Part shown: piece after piece, positions 11,651 through 29,915 of the stretch | Numbering within the stretch: the stretch's first letter is position 1 | How the letters are laid out: each line of letters opens with the position of its first letter | From: Limnoperna fortunei | Taxonomy: Eukaryota > Mollusca > Bivalvia > Mytilida > Modiolidae | Direction: 5' to 3' | Length of the DNA: 64,000 nt | Assembly (NCBI GenBank): GCA_944474755.1 | Contig: OX104124.1 | Span: 29,052,452 to 29,116,451, forward strand | Translations under genes and position numbers: made by a program | The notes under the pieces: model-generated | Told to the model about the DNA's origin: nothing | Database searches by the model: none | What the model saw: only the letters and a program-made list of their open reading frames with translations

Positions 11651-12170
11651 GTTACAGCAGCAAATAATCCCTTTTTCATTACATTTATAAGCATCATTTT
11701 TTCAGTTTAAATTCCCTTTTAAGTCGATCAGAACTTCAAGAATTTTTATGTTGCTGTGGTAGTTAAGAAATAACTCAAAAGTCTGAGAATTGATTTGATT
11801 TTTTTTTTTAGAAATCTAGACCAAATCATGAATTAATTTTTAACTAATCAAAATTTTACTCTAAAATTATATTGTAAGTGTAGAATATAATGTTAATCTT
11901 ACATGATAGTGAACACAGTTTTCTAAAAGTTTAAAAATACAAGATTGTCTTATTGTTAAGAATTTCTTTTGTGTTTCTTTGTCAAACTACAACGAGACAG
12001 TTAATATGAGACCATAAAAACAACGATGAATTGTACTTATGAATACATATATTATTTTCTGAACATTTAGGTCTGTGTGGACTACGGGTGTTGGTGTACT
12101 AGAAATGTAAGTGGATTATAAATCTATGTGGAAAATATGGACTAGAGATACAAGTTTGGGTGGACTATGG
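11651..12170. other. AT-rich intergenic sequence, no gene seen
   Basis: A weak repeat of TGTGGACTA(T/C)GG appears near 12075-12170. I see nothing else. Confidence 0.45.
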
Positions 12171-12180
12171 GTCTGGCTGT

Positions 12181-12299
12181 CAATCTAATTAAAATTAAAT
12201 CTTTCACTTGCTCCCCCCTTTTTGCTATGGTCGCTGCTTGTAGCAGCGACCTATAACAAAAAGGGGGAGCAAGTGAAAGATTTAATTTTAATTAGATTG
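12181..12299. mobile_element. 119-bp palindromic MITE with 10-bp target-site duplication
   Basis: The two 57-base arms (12181-12237 and 12243-12299) are near-perfect reverse complements, with ends CAATCTAATTAAAATTAAAT and ATTTAATTTTAATTAGATTG, around a 5-base loop (TTGTA). The direct repeat GTCTGGCTGT lies immediately on each side (12171-12180 and 12300-12309). A 10-bp duplication fits Mutator-like elements best among well-known DNA-transposon groups. Arm similarity and a perfect duplication imply a recent insertion. The transcript of either strand would form a long hairpin. Confidence 0.9.
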
Positions 12300-12536
12300 G
12301 TCTGGCTGTATGATTGCTATTAGGTTTCAGTGTCATTATTTCATAAATATACCGGTCACAGTTTATGATCCTCATATTTTTTTACCAAAGGGTACGCTAC
12401 ACCAATTAAATTCATTTGATAATGTGTCATGAGTCATGCTTTGTTTGTAAAAGTCGTTTATATGCTTCATGTCCCAAATTTATATCAGTTTTGAGTCAAA
12501 ATTAAGTGGTCTTTTCTATTGCTATAGAGTTTTAAA

Positions 12537-12662
12537 GAGGGAGAAGTGTAAAGAGGGGAGGGAGAAAGGAGCCGAGGGGAGGGAGAAAGGAGTCGAGGGG
12601 AGGGAGAAAGGAGCTGAGGGGAGGGAGAAAGGAGCTGTGGGGAGGGAGAAAGGAGAAAGGTA
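12537..12662 (+). repeat. G-rich purine minisatellite, array 2
   Basis: About five units of GGGAGGGAGAAAGGAGCYGAG-type sequence, the same family as 6607-6755. It is followed at 12663 by CCCCCTGTCCACCCCCTC, the reverse complement of the GAGRGGGTGGACAGGG segment that precedes array 1, so the flank is inverted relative to the repeat in the two loci. Open frames on both strands are repeat artefacts. Confidence 0.9.
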
Positions 12663-12699
12663 CCCCCCTGTCCACCCCCTCGTAAATAACAATACTAGA

Positions 12700-13055
12700 A
12701 GCACGATTCTCGACCCACAGAGCAGCCCTGCGTGTCTCAGTTGGCGGATAAAGTAGGCCCTTTCTTTGTAGAGTTATCAGGTCATCATACTGAAATCCTG
12801 ACCGCGGAGTACAGTTGGTAAGGTTTTTTGAGAGTGCCACGATTCATGCACGCTAAAGACCCCTTTTGTAGATGTCGATTAGAGTATCCTGGAAGTAGCT
12901 GCTTCAAGAAGCTTAATTTTCAGCCTCTTCCCATACCTTATATTTGTACAGTGGCATTGAAATCTTTCCGGTTTGAATTGACTTGTTCTTGTTCTGAATA
13001 TATCTGAAATACTGCTCGCTGGACGTAAAGCAAACATAAAATCAATCAATTAATA
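12700..13055 (+). repeat. Dispersed retroposon family, copy B
   Basis: It follows copy A in order: GACCCACAGAGCAGCCCTGCG, TCATCATACTGAAATCCTGACCG, GTTGGTAAGG, CACGATTCATGCACGCTAAAGA, TTTTGTAGATGTCG, ACTTGTTCTTGTTCTGAA, CTGAAATACTGCTCGCTGGA and the tail AAATCAATCAATTAAT. There is no conserved open frame. Confidence 0.75.
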
Positions 13056-14374
13056 ACAGTAAGTTGTTTTAATTCACATTATCTATTTTTATTACATTAC
13101 CAGTTACTACAATGGTCTCTTTGAAAACTCTGCTTTCGAGTCATGGGTGAAAAACCACGACCATCAATTATCCATCATAGATAAGGATATGCATTTCATC
13201 GGTAAATTATCCATTTCGGATTGAAACTAAGAAACAGAATTTCATTTACCCTGCTATCTTCAAAACTTCATACGTCAGATCATTAAAACAATAATGGAGA
13301 TATCCTATCAAACAAGAGAATATGTAGATCTGTTTGGAAAATTAAATTTTCCAGATTTATTTTAATGACTAAACATAACTTTTCTAACTTTTTCAATACT
13401 CTATTTTAAGCTTTATCAAAATTCCCATTATGACAAAATAAAATTCCTATGTAAATAAATGCATCACCAACATCTAATTCCAACCCCTTTATATCACAAA
13501 ATACTTGTTTGTGTTATCTTTCTTTTATCGAAATGACAAATTTTGTCTTACTTGTATTAACCTTTAATTTCTAGGTAAGGATTTATAATGCAGAAACTTG
13601 CAATCGGATCAACTTGTAGCTTATTTGCTAATTCAGTAGTTCATACATACAAATTCAAACATTAGAATTTTATTTGTTTAATTGGACATTTTTGAAAAAA
13701 AATATCAACACAAAAAAGTTTTTTTCGCGGATTACTTTTGGCGTCAAATGGTGATGATATTTTCCATCTATCTGATAGAAAATATTTTCCAGCCAATCAA
13801 AAGTCATTATTGTTGTACAATTTATTTTAAAATATACATGTGTATGTATCAAGCATTAGATGAGTTGCACCAGATATATTGGTTGGACCATTACATAACT
13901 TTGATATAAATTCTTTGAGCCATTTATAAAAAGTGAGAATAATACAAGAGATAAATTTTCGCCTGGTCTTACTCTTACATTTTTAAGAAAAAAACTGATG
14001 TTTCAGATTCTAATCTAATGCACAATTTTATACTTTCATTCATTTTGAAAATAATTTTGAACATTTTACCGTTAACACAATGTTTCGGTTATTTTTTGGT
14101 TGCTTATAGAGTTTATGCCACAAGGAAATGTGTTTACTAGTTTTATAGTTTTATTGTATATTAGTTTTATTGATTGTTTACTTAAGTGTATGCCAACACA
14201 TGAAAATTTGTTTATTAGAGTTAATTCAAACGGAATCAAATATTATGCAGGAATCAGTCAATGGACAATAAAGCTTTCTATCCTGAATATATATAAATTG
14301 AGTCTTGCTTGCTCTTGCTTGCTCTTTCCGTATTACTTTAATTCGGTGTATTTCTTCTCCAATGGGACGGTTCT
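13056..14374. other. AT-rich intergenic sequence, no gene seen
   Basis: Several short AT-rich open frames, including a 119-codon one from 14100 that runs into the repeat at 14375. None has a domain, and codon usage is what random AT-rich DNA gives. Confidence 0.5.
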
Positions 14375-14758
14375 CAGTATTCGACCCCACAGAGCAACAC
14401 AGTGCGTCTCCGGTTGGCGAATAGGGGAGACCCTCTCGTTGGGGGTTTTTAGGTCATAATAAAGAAAGCCTGGCGTTGAAAGTAGTGGGTGACATGTTTA
14501 GAGAGAGCCACGCTCCTTGCCCGATAATAACCCTTTTTGTAGATGTCGAAAAAGAGTAGTCTCATTGTAGCCGCTACAAAAGTCTAAATTCTCCGCCCCT
14601 ACCCAAACTCCATACTTTGCAAGTGCAAGTTGAAATTGTGTTCCCGATGTCTCACCCCTTAAATTGTTTGTTAACTTGTTCCAATCCCGAACATAGATGA
14701 AATACTTACTGCTCACTGGACGGAAAGCAAACATATAATATCAATCAATCAATCAATC
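14375..14758 (+). repeat. Dispersed retroposon family, copy C
   Basis: It carries GACCCCACAGAGCAACACAG, GGTCATAATAAAGAAAGCCTG, AGTGGGTGACATGTTT, GCTCCTTGCCCGATAA, GTAGATGTCG, GTTAACTTGTTCCAATCCCGA, TACTGCTCACTGGACGGAAA, and the clearest tail in the window, four CAAT units (ATCAATCAATCAATCAATC). The tail marks the 3' end of the element. Confidence 0.8.
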
Positions 14759-15359
14759 TCCAAAGCACATTTTGCATAATTATAATATTTTCTAGCAATA
14801 ATGCATTCTTAAGTATTCCATGGTTTTTAAATTTGGAGTGTCTTCTTGGAACATTAATTTTCATATACATACCACTTTTTCAGCTGCATAGAGTCGTAAA
14901 ACATTACATTCATTTACCAAAGGTCAATCAATGCTTTATCTACTAGGCTAGCATCGACTGAATTTTATTTTGCAATTAAACAATTAATACTTTCCTGATT
15001 TAAATTTTCAAAAAAAATTCATTTCTCTGGTTACCATCTGTTTTCGAATGCAACTTCACCATATTCGTATAAAACCACAATCGGAATGCTTATAATTTGC
15101 AGTGAACTAGAAATTGGATTGTAACGTGAGTTAGGATTGGATCAAATGGCAAATTTTCAAAAGTATCTATACAAGTTCGGTGAAAAAACGACAATAATCT
15201 TTATCTTTGACACATTGGTACATTAACATATTTGTCTTTATATAACCTAAACTTTTACACAGAGATAAAAACCGTTAGCCATGATTGTAAACTCTTGACT
15301 TGTCTGTATATACATAATGTATTTCTCAACATGAATATCAAGTATGTCTATAATGTTAA
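14759..15359. other. AT-rich intergenic sequence, no gene seen
   Basis: No coding motif or repeat boundary was seen. Confidence 0.5.
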
Positions 15360-16330
15360 TATTCAGTATATTTCTTGTTACATTGTCAAGATTTAGTACA
15401 TCACAAATATGATCATCAATGTTATGCTACAAGTCACCGTGTTCTGGTGAGTGTTTTAATGCTTTACCGGGTATGGTTGAGCTCATGCTCCTTTTGTAGA
15501 TCAAATGAGGTAGCATTTGATTTTTCGACACTCTATACGGCCATCCCTCATCCGCAGCTTAAAACCAGGCTTAAAGATCTTATATCTTAGATCTTATAAA
15601 ACGCTGCTTTTTCAAGAAAGAGACGATATAAATACCCGGTAATTAGTCATGACAGAACTTACTTCATCAATGACTCTAAATCTAATACTAAAATACTTAA
15701 GACCAAATCTTTTATATGTTAGATTTTCTGATTGACAACATAATCGTCATGTTTGGAGGACATGTTTTTCAACAGACTGTTGGTATTTCAATTGGTACTT
15801 ATGGTGCTCCTCTCCTCGCCGACCTGTTTTTGTACTTTTATGAGGCTGAAATCCTAGGAGGCCTTCTGAAGGAGAAAGTTGTCTCTCAAAAATGCTAAAT
15901 TTGGTGACTTTACATTCAATTTACCCTATAGCGAGCTTGAAATTAAAGACCACCAATACACTAATATCAGCCCCTTACTTGGAACTACTTCTAGAAATAG
16001 ACCCAGGAAAACTACAAACTAGACTCTACGACAAACGTGATGACTTCAACTTTCCAATTGTCAACTTCTCGTTCATCAACAGCAACATTCCAGCAGCTCA
16101 ATGGTATGGTGTGCACATTTCACAATTTATACGTTATTCTAGATCCTGCGATCGGTATTCCGATTTTCTAGACCGATCACTGCTGTTGACTTCTAAACTA
16201 CTCAAACAAGGGTTTGGTGTACCTATAGGTTGATGTTATCTCTTCAGAAGTTCTATGGTCGTCACCATGACTTAATTGTTATGGGAAATCAGTGTCACAA
16301 ATACGATCTGACATTTTCGCTCAGTCAAAG
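15360..16330 (+). pseudogene. Reverse-transcriptase retroelement fragment, copy 1
   Basis: Pieces in several frames belong to one RT. They are FDFSTLYTAIPHPQLKTRL near 15515, RRYKYP near 15625, MLDFLIDNIIVMFGG with VGISIGTYGAPLLADLFLYF at 15716-15850, YLELLLEI and LYDKRDDFNFPIVNF near 15980-16070, and the C-terminal HISQFIRYSR/FYGRHHDLI segment near 16110-16280. The block that should hold the catalytic YxDD is missing between GGLLKEK and the following piece, so the copy cannot encode an active enzyme. The family is widespread in invertebrate genomes; I believe it is Penelope-like or a close relative, but the clade call is uncertain. A second copy lies at 35945-36567. Confidence 0.75.
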
Positions 16331-16457
16331 GTAGTAATTCATTCCTGGATTAGTCTTTTCCCTTTGAATAACTCGACGGATGTCTAATTAGAGACAGGCA
16401 CTGCTTACTCGTCCGGAGCACCTGAGAGTGCACCCATGGTTTTTATTGGGTTCGGGT

Positions 16458-16458
<1 letters not shown>

Positions 16459-16513
<55 letters not shown>
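16459..16513 (+). repeat. (CT)n microsatellite followed by (GT)n
   Basis: About 46 bases of CT repeats, then TGTGTGTG. It lies between the RT fragment and its 3' tail. Confidence 0.95.
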
Positions 16514-16515
<2 letters not shown>

Positions 16516-16549
16516 TTTATGTGTTTGGTTTTTGTGTTATGTTTGTCTT

Positions 16550-16850
16550 TATCTGGATTAGTAACTGTTCCTTTGCTTTTGGCTAATGTTGTTCGGTCGG
16601 TTTCCTTTGCTATTTTCATATTTAACATTCGACAATTACGTTTTCGAGATATTGAACGTTTTGAAATGGTGCGGTTTTTTTTTCATTTTGATAGTTCGAC
16701 TTTCCCTAATAAATTTTGACCTAACAATAATAGAAGTTAACTAGGTGCAGTCGATTTTGTCAGTTCAAACATTTTGGGCTTTGTTGTTTGCGGTTGATGC
16801 GGGAAAAGTCTCATGGTTTGTCTGAATGCATTTGTACGCAAAGAAAGCGA
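16550..16850 (+). repeat. 3' tail of the RT retroelement, copy 1
   Basis: GTAACTGTTCCTTTGCTTTTGG and TGTTGTTCGGTCGG also follow the RT part of copy 2 at 36510-36550. The block from GATATTGAACGTTTTGAAAT through TTTCATTTTGATAGTTCGA to GTTTGCGGTTGATGCGGGAAA is present in reverse complement at 62130-62360. Its presence at three loci defines it as part of one mobile family. Confidence 0.65.
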
Positions 16851-19435
16851 ACATTTGTAAACAACTTTAGGTCCCTTGTTAAATTCCCCATAGTAAATAT
16901 CAAGAATCTGTGACATGTAAACAACAGAGGCAAAGTATTTAATATGGACATGTTATCGTGACATTTTTTTATACGGGATTTAGAATATTTTAAAAGGGCA
17001 CTTCGTTTTCAATATCATGCGAAAATTAATTGAACTATAATTGTTTTTCTCTTGAAAATTATAATTAACTAAAAATAAAACCAATAAGTAAACCATAAAC
17101 CATGACTAGAACTTCCCTTTGCTATATAAGAAATGTAACGGTTGTCTGGTCTCCTGATTAAATATTTTCAATACAGTAACCGTATTTGAAAGTGAAGCAT
17201 GCGTAAGTGAAAAATATCTCAATTTACTTACATCCCCACATACATTATAAAGATAAATTTTCAATTTTTATTGTAAAAATGGGGCGTATGATTGAAATTT
17301 TCCAACTGACCCAGACCAGACATCGCTATGGCCTCCATAGTTAAGGACAGTAAGACCCAAATGCCTTGTAATAATTATTACTAAATATTTCCCAATTTTA
17401 ACAAATAATCTGAATTATCAATAACAGTTTATTATTATATCATTTATAAAATAAAAAATGCTTCTATTTCTAGTTGTAACATTCAGCATAATCACTCTAT
17501 CGTAGTAAAGTTTTCTGAGATATTAACACTTCAATTAACAACATCTTTCGGCTTTGTAAGTTTTTGAGCATGTCGTTTCTCCTTATTTCCAAATAGAAGT
17601 GCGCCATGACTTGGCGCTTCTTTTCTGCTCTGACTGACTAATTGCTGTTTTGCTAATCAGCATTTCATGGGCATTTATTAGAAGGAGTTAAAAAGTTGTA
17701 TTCAAGACGAGATGTTAACAAACAATAAACAAGTTAAGAAAATGGGATGCTCAAGAAAATTGGATTCAAAACTTAAGAAGATGTGGGTAGGGTGGATAAT
17801 TTGCTATTGTGCCAATTACAACTCGTCAACCATTTTGTCGTTAGCATTCAGTGATACTCCCCCTTTCATTCCTGTATGGTAACCTGAGGTGACTTCCTAT
17901 ATGGTAACCTGAGGTGACTTCCTATATTCGCCACTCTTTGGTGTGTGAAATTAAACATGTACAACTATAAATTACTGTACATCCCTGAAAATTGATGTAC
18001 AATGGCAATTGTAGCTTAAAGCTTGGTTGGATGCTCCCCTAATCTCAATATAAGGAGTAGGTATTTTAAGTTTCTATTTCTATTTCGCAATTAAGATTCT
18101 TGTTAAACCGTCTTCCTGTCGTTTTGTTATCAAAGCTTTTTTCATATGCAGTTAAAAATGTTTGAACTCGATCGGGGTTAAGAGCATGTACACTTACATA
18201 CAAATAATAACGTACGACTCTGAAAACAAATAGCAAGTTAAATAAGCTTCTGTAAAATGTAGCGAAAATTTATAGAAATGCGTGTAAAGTGAATTGGGGG
18301 ATACCAAAGTGTAATTAAACAAACATCTAGGTATACGAAACTAAAAGCCATGGCTACACAACAAGCCACGCAAAATATATAACACAGTTTGTTGTGTCCA
18401 AATTTTGACATACTATTGCACAATGAATAAGTTAATTACTTTAACTTTTCTAATTATTTTCTTTGCCTATAAACCCACAGAAAACGTTGACCCAACTCAC
18501 AAGTTACATTTTCATTTCTATTAGTTTTAATAATAAAAATGATAGAAGTAACTTATATAAAACATATCAAGTGCTGTCGCCAACAGCAGAGAAACGAAAA
18601 CGAAGTCCTAATAATTTGTCTGTAAATTACTATAAAAAAAGTTGACAGAAAGCATACCATACCTTAACCATTTGACAGTTTGTCAAACTGAATCTAGGAA
18701 TTATGGGTAAAATTATTATTGAGCCGAGCCCCTGTAGTTCGTTAGCGAATATTAAGTAAAAATCTGTATATACAACGTCATAGGATCTATTCTGATCTAA
18801 TGTCAGAGAAAATCAATATATATGTGTTTAAAATTGTATACAGACGTCTTGTTTTAAATTTGAAGTTCAAGAATTCTTGGAAAGTTTTTACATATGCTCT
18901 GTTTTAAACTTATGTCTTAACGTATTTTACATCTGCTTCTGTCTGCAATGTGAACAAGACAAGACCTTTATTATTTGTGCTAAATAGTCGAGTTAGAACA
19001 TTTAACATAGCTAGCAACTTCACGTACGTCTTTGACCTTTTGATACAAAACTAAAATATTGACATGACTTTTGTTCAATAAAGGATATCAGCCAAGGATT
19101 TCTGCTAATGCCGATTTCGCAAAGAAAATTATCTTTAGATTGAAGAGAGAAGAAGAGGGTGATGTGATTTTTATTGTACTAGTTTGTACATTGAAGAAGA
19201 AGAAAAAGGGGGGAGGGTAGTTTATACTACTAGTTTGCACTTTGTGCTTCGATTACAAGTATTTCTTCTGTCAATCACGACATTTAGCAACAGATAATAA
19301 ATGACAAATTAAATGAATACAAGACTTGACTTGACTGCACTTTCATCAATTTAAATATAATGTCGTCGTCAAGTTTTCAGTGGGTGCTGGAGAACCCACA
19401 ATAGAGGTAATCTAGTATTCCTTTCTAACTAAGGT
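16851..19435. other. Intergenic sequence, no gene seen
   Basis: It contains a perfect 25-base tandem duplication (GGTAACCTGAGGTGACTTCC then TATAT) at about 17878-17928 and an AG-rich patch near 19140-19215. I recognised no coding segment. Confidence 0.5.
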
Positions 19436-19439
19436 TCAT

Positions 19440-19525
19440 ACAATTTACCGAGGGCAGGCTCGAATTCTCAATACAAGTGTAGAGGGCAAACTTCTACACT
19501 GGTTAGCCACCGAGTCACTTATTAA
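19440..19525 (-). repeat. tRNA-like SINE head fragment
   Basis: On the minus strand, GACTCGGTGGCTAACCAGTG (box A-like) is followed about 35 bases later by AATTCGAGCCTG (box B-like). It looks like the 5' head of the tRNA-derived SINE seen elsewhere in the window, without its body. Confidence 0.4.
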
Positions 19526-20769
19526 TCATTTTGATTTTTTTATATTTTAACTGTTTTAAGAGAACAAATTAAACTCTCTTTAAAGTATACATTTGAACAT
19601 TATTTGACATTTCTAATTGTAAAGAAATTTGTTAAACGGATACAATCGCTAGACGACTAAGTGACAGGTTTTGAATTGACAAATTAAAAACTTTAGAACC
19701 CGCTGTTGTATATACAACTCCAAAAGTATTTGATACACACGACAAAAATATTACAATTCAATTAGACAATCACAGACAGGACAACAGATAAACAAATCAT
19801 TCACAAAATCCAACAACAGAAGGACAAAATCGTTCCATAAGTCAAAGAAATTATATAAAAATAAAGAAATAATATTGTCACATATTAACCTGTACTCTGT
19901 CATTCGCTTGATTTTTTAGTGTGTTCTATGGATGCAATAGTTGTAAATAGATATTGAATTTAAAAGAACACTTATTTCTTATCAAAGAACGACTTGGTCA
20001 ACGAAGTACCGTGTTTTTGTACTTAATTACCGACTACTGTAGTATAATTAGATAGATAGTTCCAATTTCTTTTTTGGTTATGATCAAAATGTTTTTAAAT
20101 ATGATGTTTTATTCTTATAATATTTTGCTTTTATATTAAATGTTTAGGTGACTTTATTTTTGACGATTAAATATATGTAATTTTTGGAAAAAACAAAGTA
20201 GTGGTAAAGTTTGTATTGGTAATCATATATTAACACAGGTTACACTATTCCTTGTATTTCCTGAAGAAACGTTACCAACAAGTCAACAAGCTAAGGACGA
20301 TAATATAGTATTAAATATCTAATACTGATAGCTCATATGTGTTCCTGGTATCTCAATTCCTGTTGGATCCACACACCAGCACTTCTTTAAACTGGGTTTG
20401 CCTTCACACTGCCGTCTCTCAAATTCTCCTGTTGTACATACAGTCCTGAACGTAGAAATCAGCAGAGAAATCTTTGGTTGACACTGACAGTTACCGAGCT
20501 ATTACGCCCATTAGTTGTATCAATATGTTTTTTTACTTCTGTTTTAATGTCAGGTTTACTGTATTTCTAATGATTTTAGGTTTGTTTCAAAATGCTAGGC
20601 TAGATTTTGGAAAGGTTATTCAACAGTTTACCTGCTTTCGTATCGTTAAACTGTGGAAAAATGCTTTTCTGTTAATTTATTGATTTTTGATACTTTCTGG
20701 AGGTCTGGAAAAGATACAACGTGTTGACATAAGCGGAAAATGTTATTTATACTATTACTATGTACAATA
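19526..20769. other. AT-rich intergenic sequence, no gene seen
   Basis: No coding motif or repeat boundary was recognised. Confidence 0.5.
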
Positions 20770-21200
20770 GCAATAAATTGTGCGTTCAATAAAAAAAAAT
20801 GAGAAATCCGAGTTTTTACACTGTCGGGTTGGAGTTTGTCAGGGAGAGAATTTATGTCACCGTTTTTCTTTTCTGTTCTCGAACGATTTAGAAGAATACT
20901 TTGAAAATGCAGATGGACACCCTCTGGACTTTGTATCAACATTTGAAATATCAGCATACCTGTAAGATCTACTTAGAGATCATGGCAATATTGTACCCAG
21001 ATGATACCGTATTATTTGCAAAATTGACGATATGCAGAGATGTCCAACTGCACTTGCAGAGGTCTGCAACACGGGGAAACTGTTGGTAATACAAGCAAAG
21101 TAATGATAATTTGGAAGCAAAAACTGCTAAGATTGTCGAAATTCGAAGTAAAAATGCGTCGCATAAAATTGTCGACTGTTATAACTAATTCGAATAAATG
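20770..21200 (+). pseudogene. RTE-like LINE reverse-transcriptase fragment
   Basis: Three overlapping frames give consecutive RT motifs. They are FLHCRVGVCQGENLCHRFSF and NDLEEYF (20810-20900), ILYPDDTVLFAKL (20985-21030; the catalytic YADD motif changed to YPDD), and LQRSATRGN/KVMIIWKQK (21055-21125). In intact relatives these lie in one frame. At least two frameshifts and the A-to-P change in the catalytic motif mark a dead copy. Flanking endonuclease and C-terminal parts are absent. Confidence 0.7.
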
Positions 21201-21261
21201 TCTACACAAATATATGATTTCTCCGATTATTGTATAATTTTGAAGTTAGGGATGGGGGGGG

Positions 21262-21500
21262 GGGGTATAAAAATACTAGTGACCGAGTGGTTAAGGTAGT
21301 TAGTCTATTATTGATCACGTTGTCTGTCAGCACTTTGGTAAGGGTGCGCTCGACTCCAATGTTAATTGACACGGATTGCCAGTTTTCCTACAGAAGGTCG
21401 CTGGTTATCTTGGGTAATCCGGCTTCCTCCACAATAACAACTGAACTCCAGGAAATAGCTGAAAAATTGCTTAAAGTGGCGTAGAACACAATTGAAACAA
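21262..21500 (+). repeat. tRNA-derived SINE, copy 1
   Basis: The copy follows the same order as the best one at 51994: GACCGAGTGGTTAAGGTAGT (box A region), CTATTATTGATCACGT, CTGTCAGCACT, GTGCGCTCGACTCCAAT, TTAATTGACACGGATTGCCA, CCGGCTTCCTCC, and the 3' part AGCTGAAAAATTGCTTAAAG. A G-run with TATAAAA lies just upstream. The 84-codon frame through it is not a gene. Confidence 0.75.
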
Positions 21501-22179
21501 TAAACTATATTTTTCTTGTTCATGTAGTACTCGTGTCTTCTTTGACATTTGTAGAATTTGTATTTTGTGCACCTCATGTTACACATATTTCGGTGCGAGT
21601 GAATAAAGAAATATGAAAATCTGAAATCTGGTATAAGGGTGTCTTGTTCTCCTTATATTGCACGCAGTCCAATCTTGCCCTAAATAGTACACAATTTGAT
21701 CAATTTTGAATTGTAATATATAATTTCTTTAACATACCAGCACAATATTGTTAAAATACCATAAAATATATATTTAAGTAAAATTAAATATCATACAAAA
21801 TGTTTCTAATATTAGAACAATTCACAATTCTGTTTACGTATTTTTATGAAGCTGAAAAATAAATTATGAACAAAAAGATAAAAATTAAATATGTAAAAAG
21901 TTGTGAGTAAATAAATATTTATATTCTTAGAAAAATATTAGAAAAATTTTAATGGGTGATCTCAAAAATGACATTTTTGTTAATGTTTTCCATTATGTGT
22001 ATGTTTATTTTTGTAAAGATCATCTTCCTACCATCAAAATAAGGTGAACATGCTTTTAGAAAAATATTTTAAAATCTCATTTACTAAAATTATTAAGTTA
22101 ATGACAGAACACACATATACCAAAATGTCAACCATGATTCAACAATAAATTGGTAAAATTTATAAATTGTGTTCAATCA
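21501..22179. other. AT-rich intergenic sequence, no gene seen
   Basis: Very AT-rich, with runs of ATAAATATTT and AAAATATTAG. No coding motif was seen. Confidence 0.5.
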
Positions 22180-22638
22180 TTTCTCTAATTAACTGACCAG
22201 GACTGACTTAACTAGCCACGCTGACTGTCAAGATTCCTGATCTCTGTTGATCACACCAAATCGTTTCACCTGTCAGAACAGCGGAATTGTCAATCCACAT
22301 AAACTGACCAATCAGATATCGACTCACTCTTAGTGAACTATGCTTTATAACGTAATTACTTGTGGTCATTTTTTCATAGCATTGTGTAAGCGCTTTGTGA
22401 AACACAGCATTCGCCTCGTCGATGTAGGTAAAATTTGTTAAATTTAACGAATCTCTTTTGTTGCCTTCTATTTCGCCATTACTAGCTCCGCATACTGTGA
22501 GAAGTGCGTAACGGTTAAATAGCAGTACTAATTTTCACTTGAACACTTTTTACTAAAGAAGGTGCGATACATTGTTTCACACTTTCGTATAATGCGACAG
22601 TGCTATTGTTAATTTATAATTGATAAGAAAAAGTTATC
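22180..22638 (+). promoter_or_regulatory. Upstream region of the T-brain gene (putative)
   Basis: This is a less AT-rich stretch immediately before the T-box start codon. It holds a T-box half-site TCACACC at 22251-22257, TTTCACCTG with an E-box (CACCTG) at 22264-22272, and a CCAAT box at 22308-22312. No convincing TATA box or transcription start could be placed, and a 5' untranslated exon further upstream cannot be excluded. Regulatory function is inference from position and short motifs only. Confidence 0.35.
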
Positions 22639-29592
<6,954 letters not shown>

Positions 29593-29915
29593 TGCGTGTC
29601 CATATTTTGTTGCTTAATTTTAAGTTATGCCTCTTCGGAAAAAAAATCAAATTATATAATTTATGCATTCCAAATACAAGTTTCAAGCAGAATTGAGTAT
29701 CAAACAATTTGACGTTAATGTATTAAACGAATAAGCGTCCTGAAAACTACTTTGATAAGAAATTGATGTTTTTGTTATTAGGTCCATTTAATTTGTTGGT
29801 GCTGTATATTTTTGTTTGTTTTTGTTATAAGTTGTTTTGTATTATATTGTATAATGTATTGATATGAATCCAGTATTTGGTTCATGTAAATAAACATGTT
29901 ATAATGTCAATAGTT
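29593..29915 (+). promoter_or_regulatory. Tbr 3' untranslated region with poly(A) signal
   Basis: A canonical AATAAA lies at 29889-29894, about 297 bases after the stop codon, in AT/T-rich sequence. Cleavage would be expected within about 10-30 bases downstream. Confidence 0.65.

Noticed and set aside
6561..12840. Repetitive proteins rich in FSLPS or GREKGAE
   Set aside because: These come from the two G-rich purine minisatellites; several frames on both strands are open at once.
22207..22405. 65-codon minus-strand open frame upstream of T-brain
   Set aside because: No domain; it overlaps the probable promoter region.
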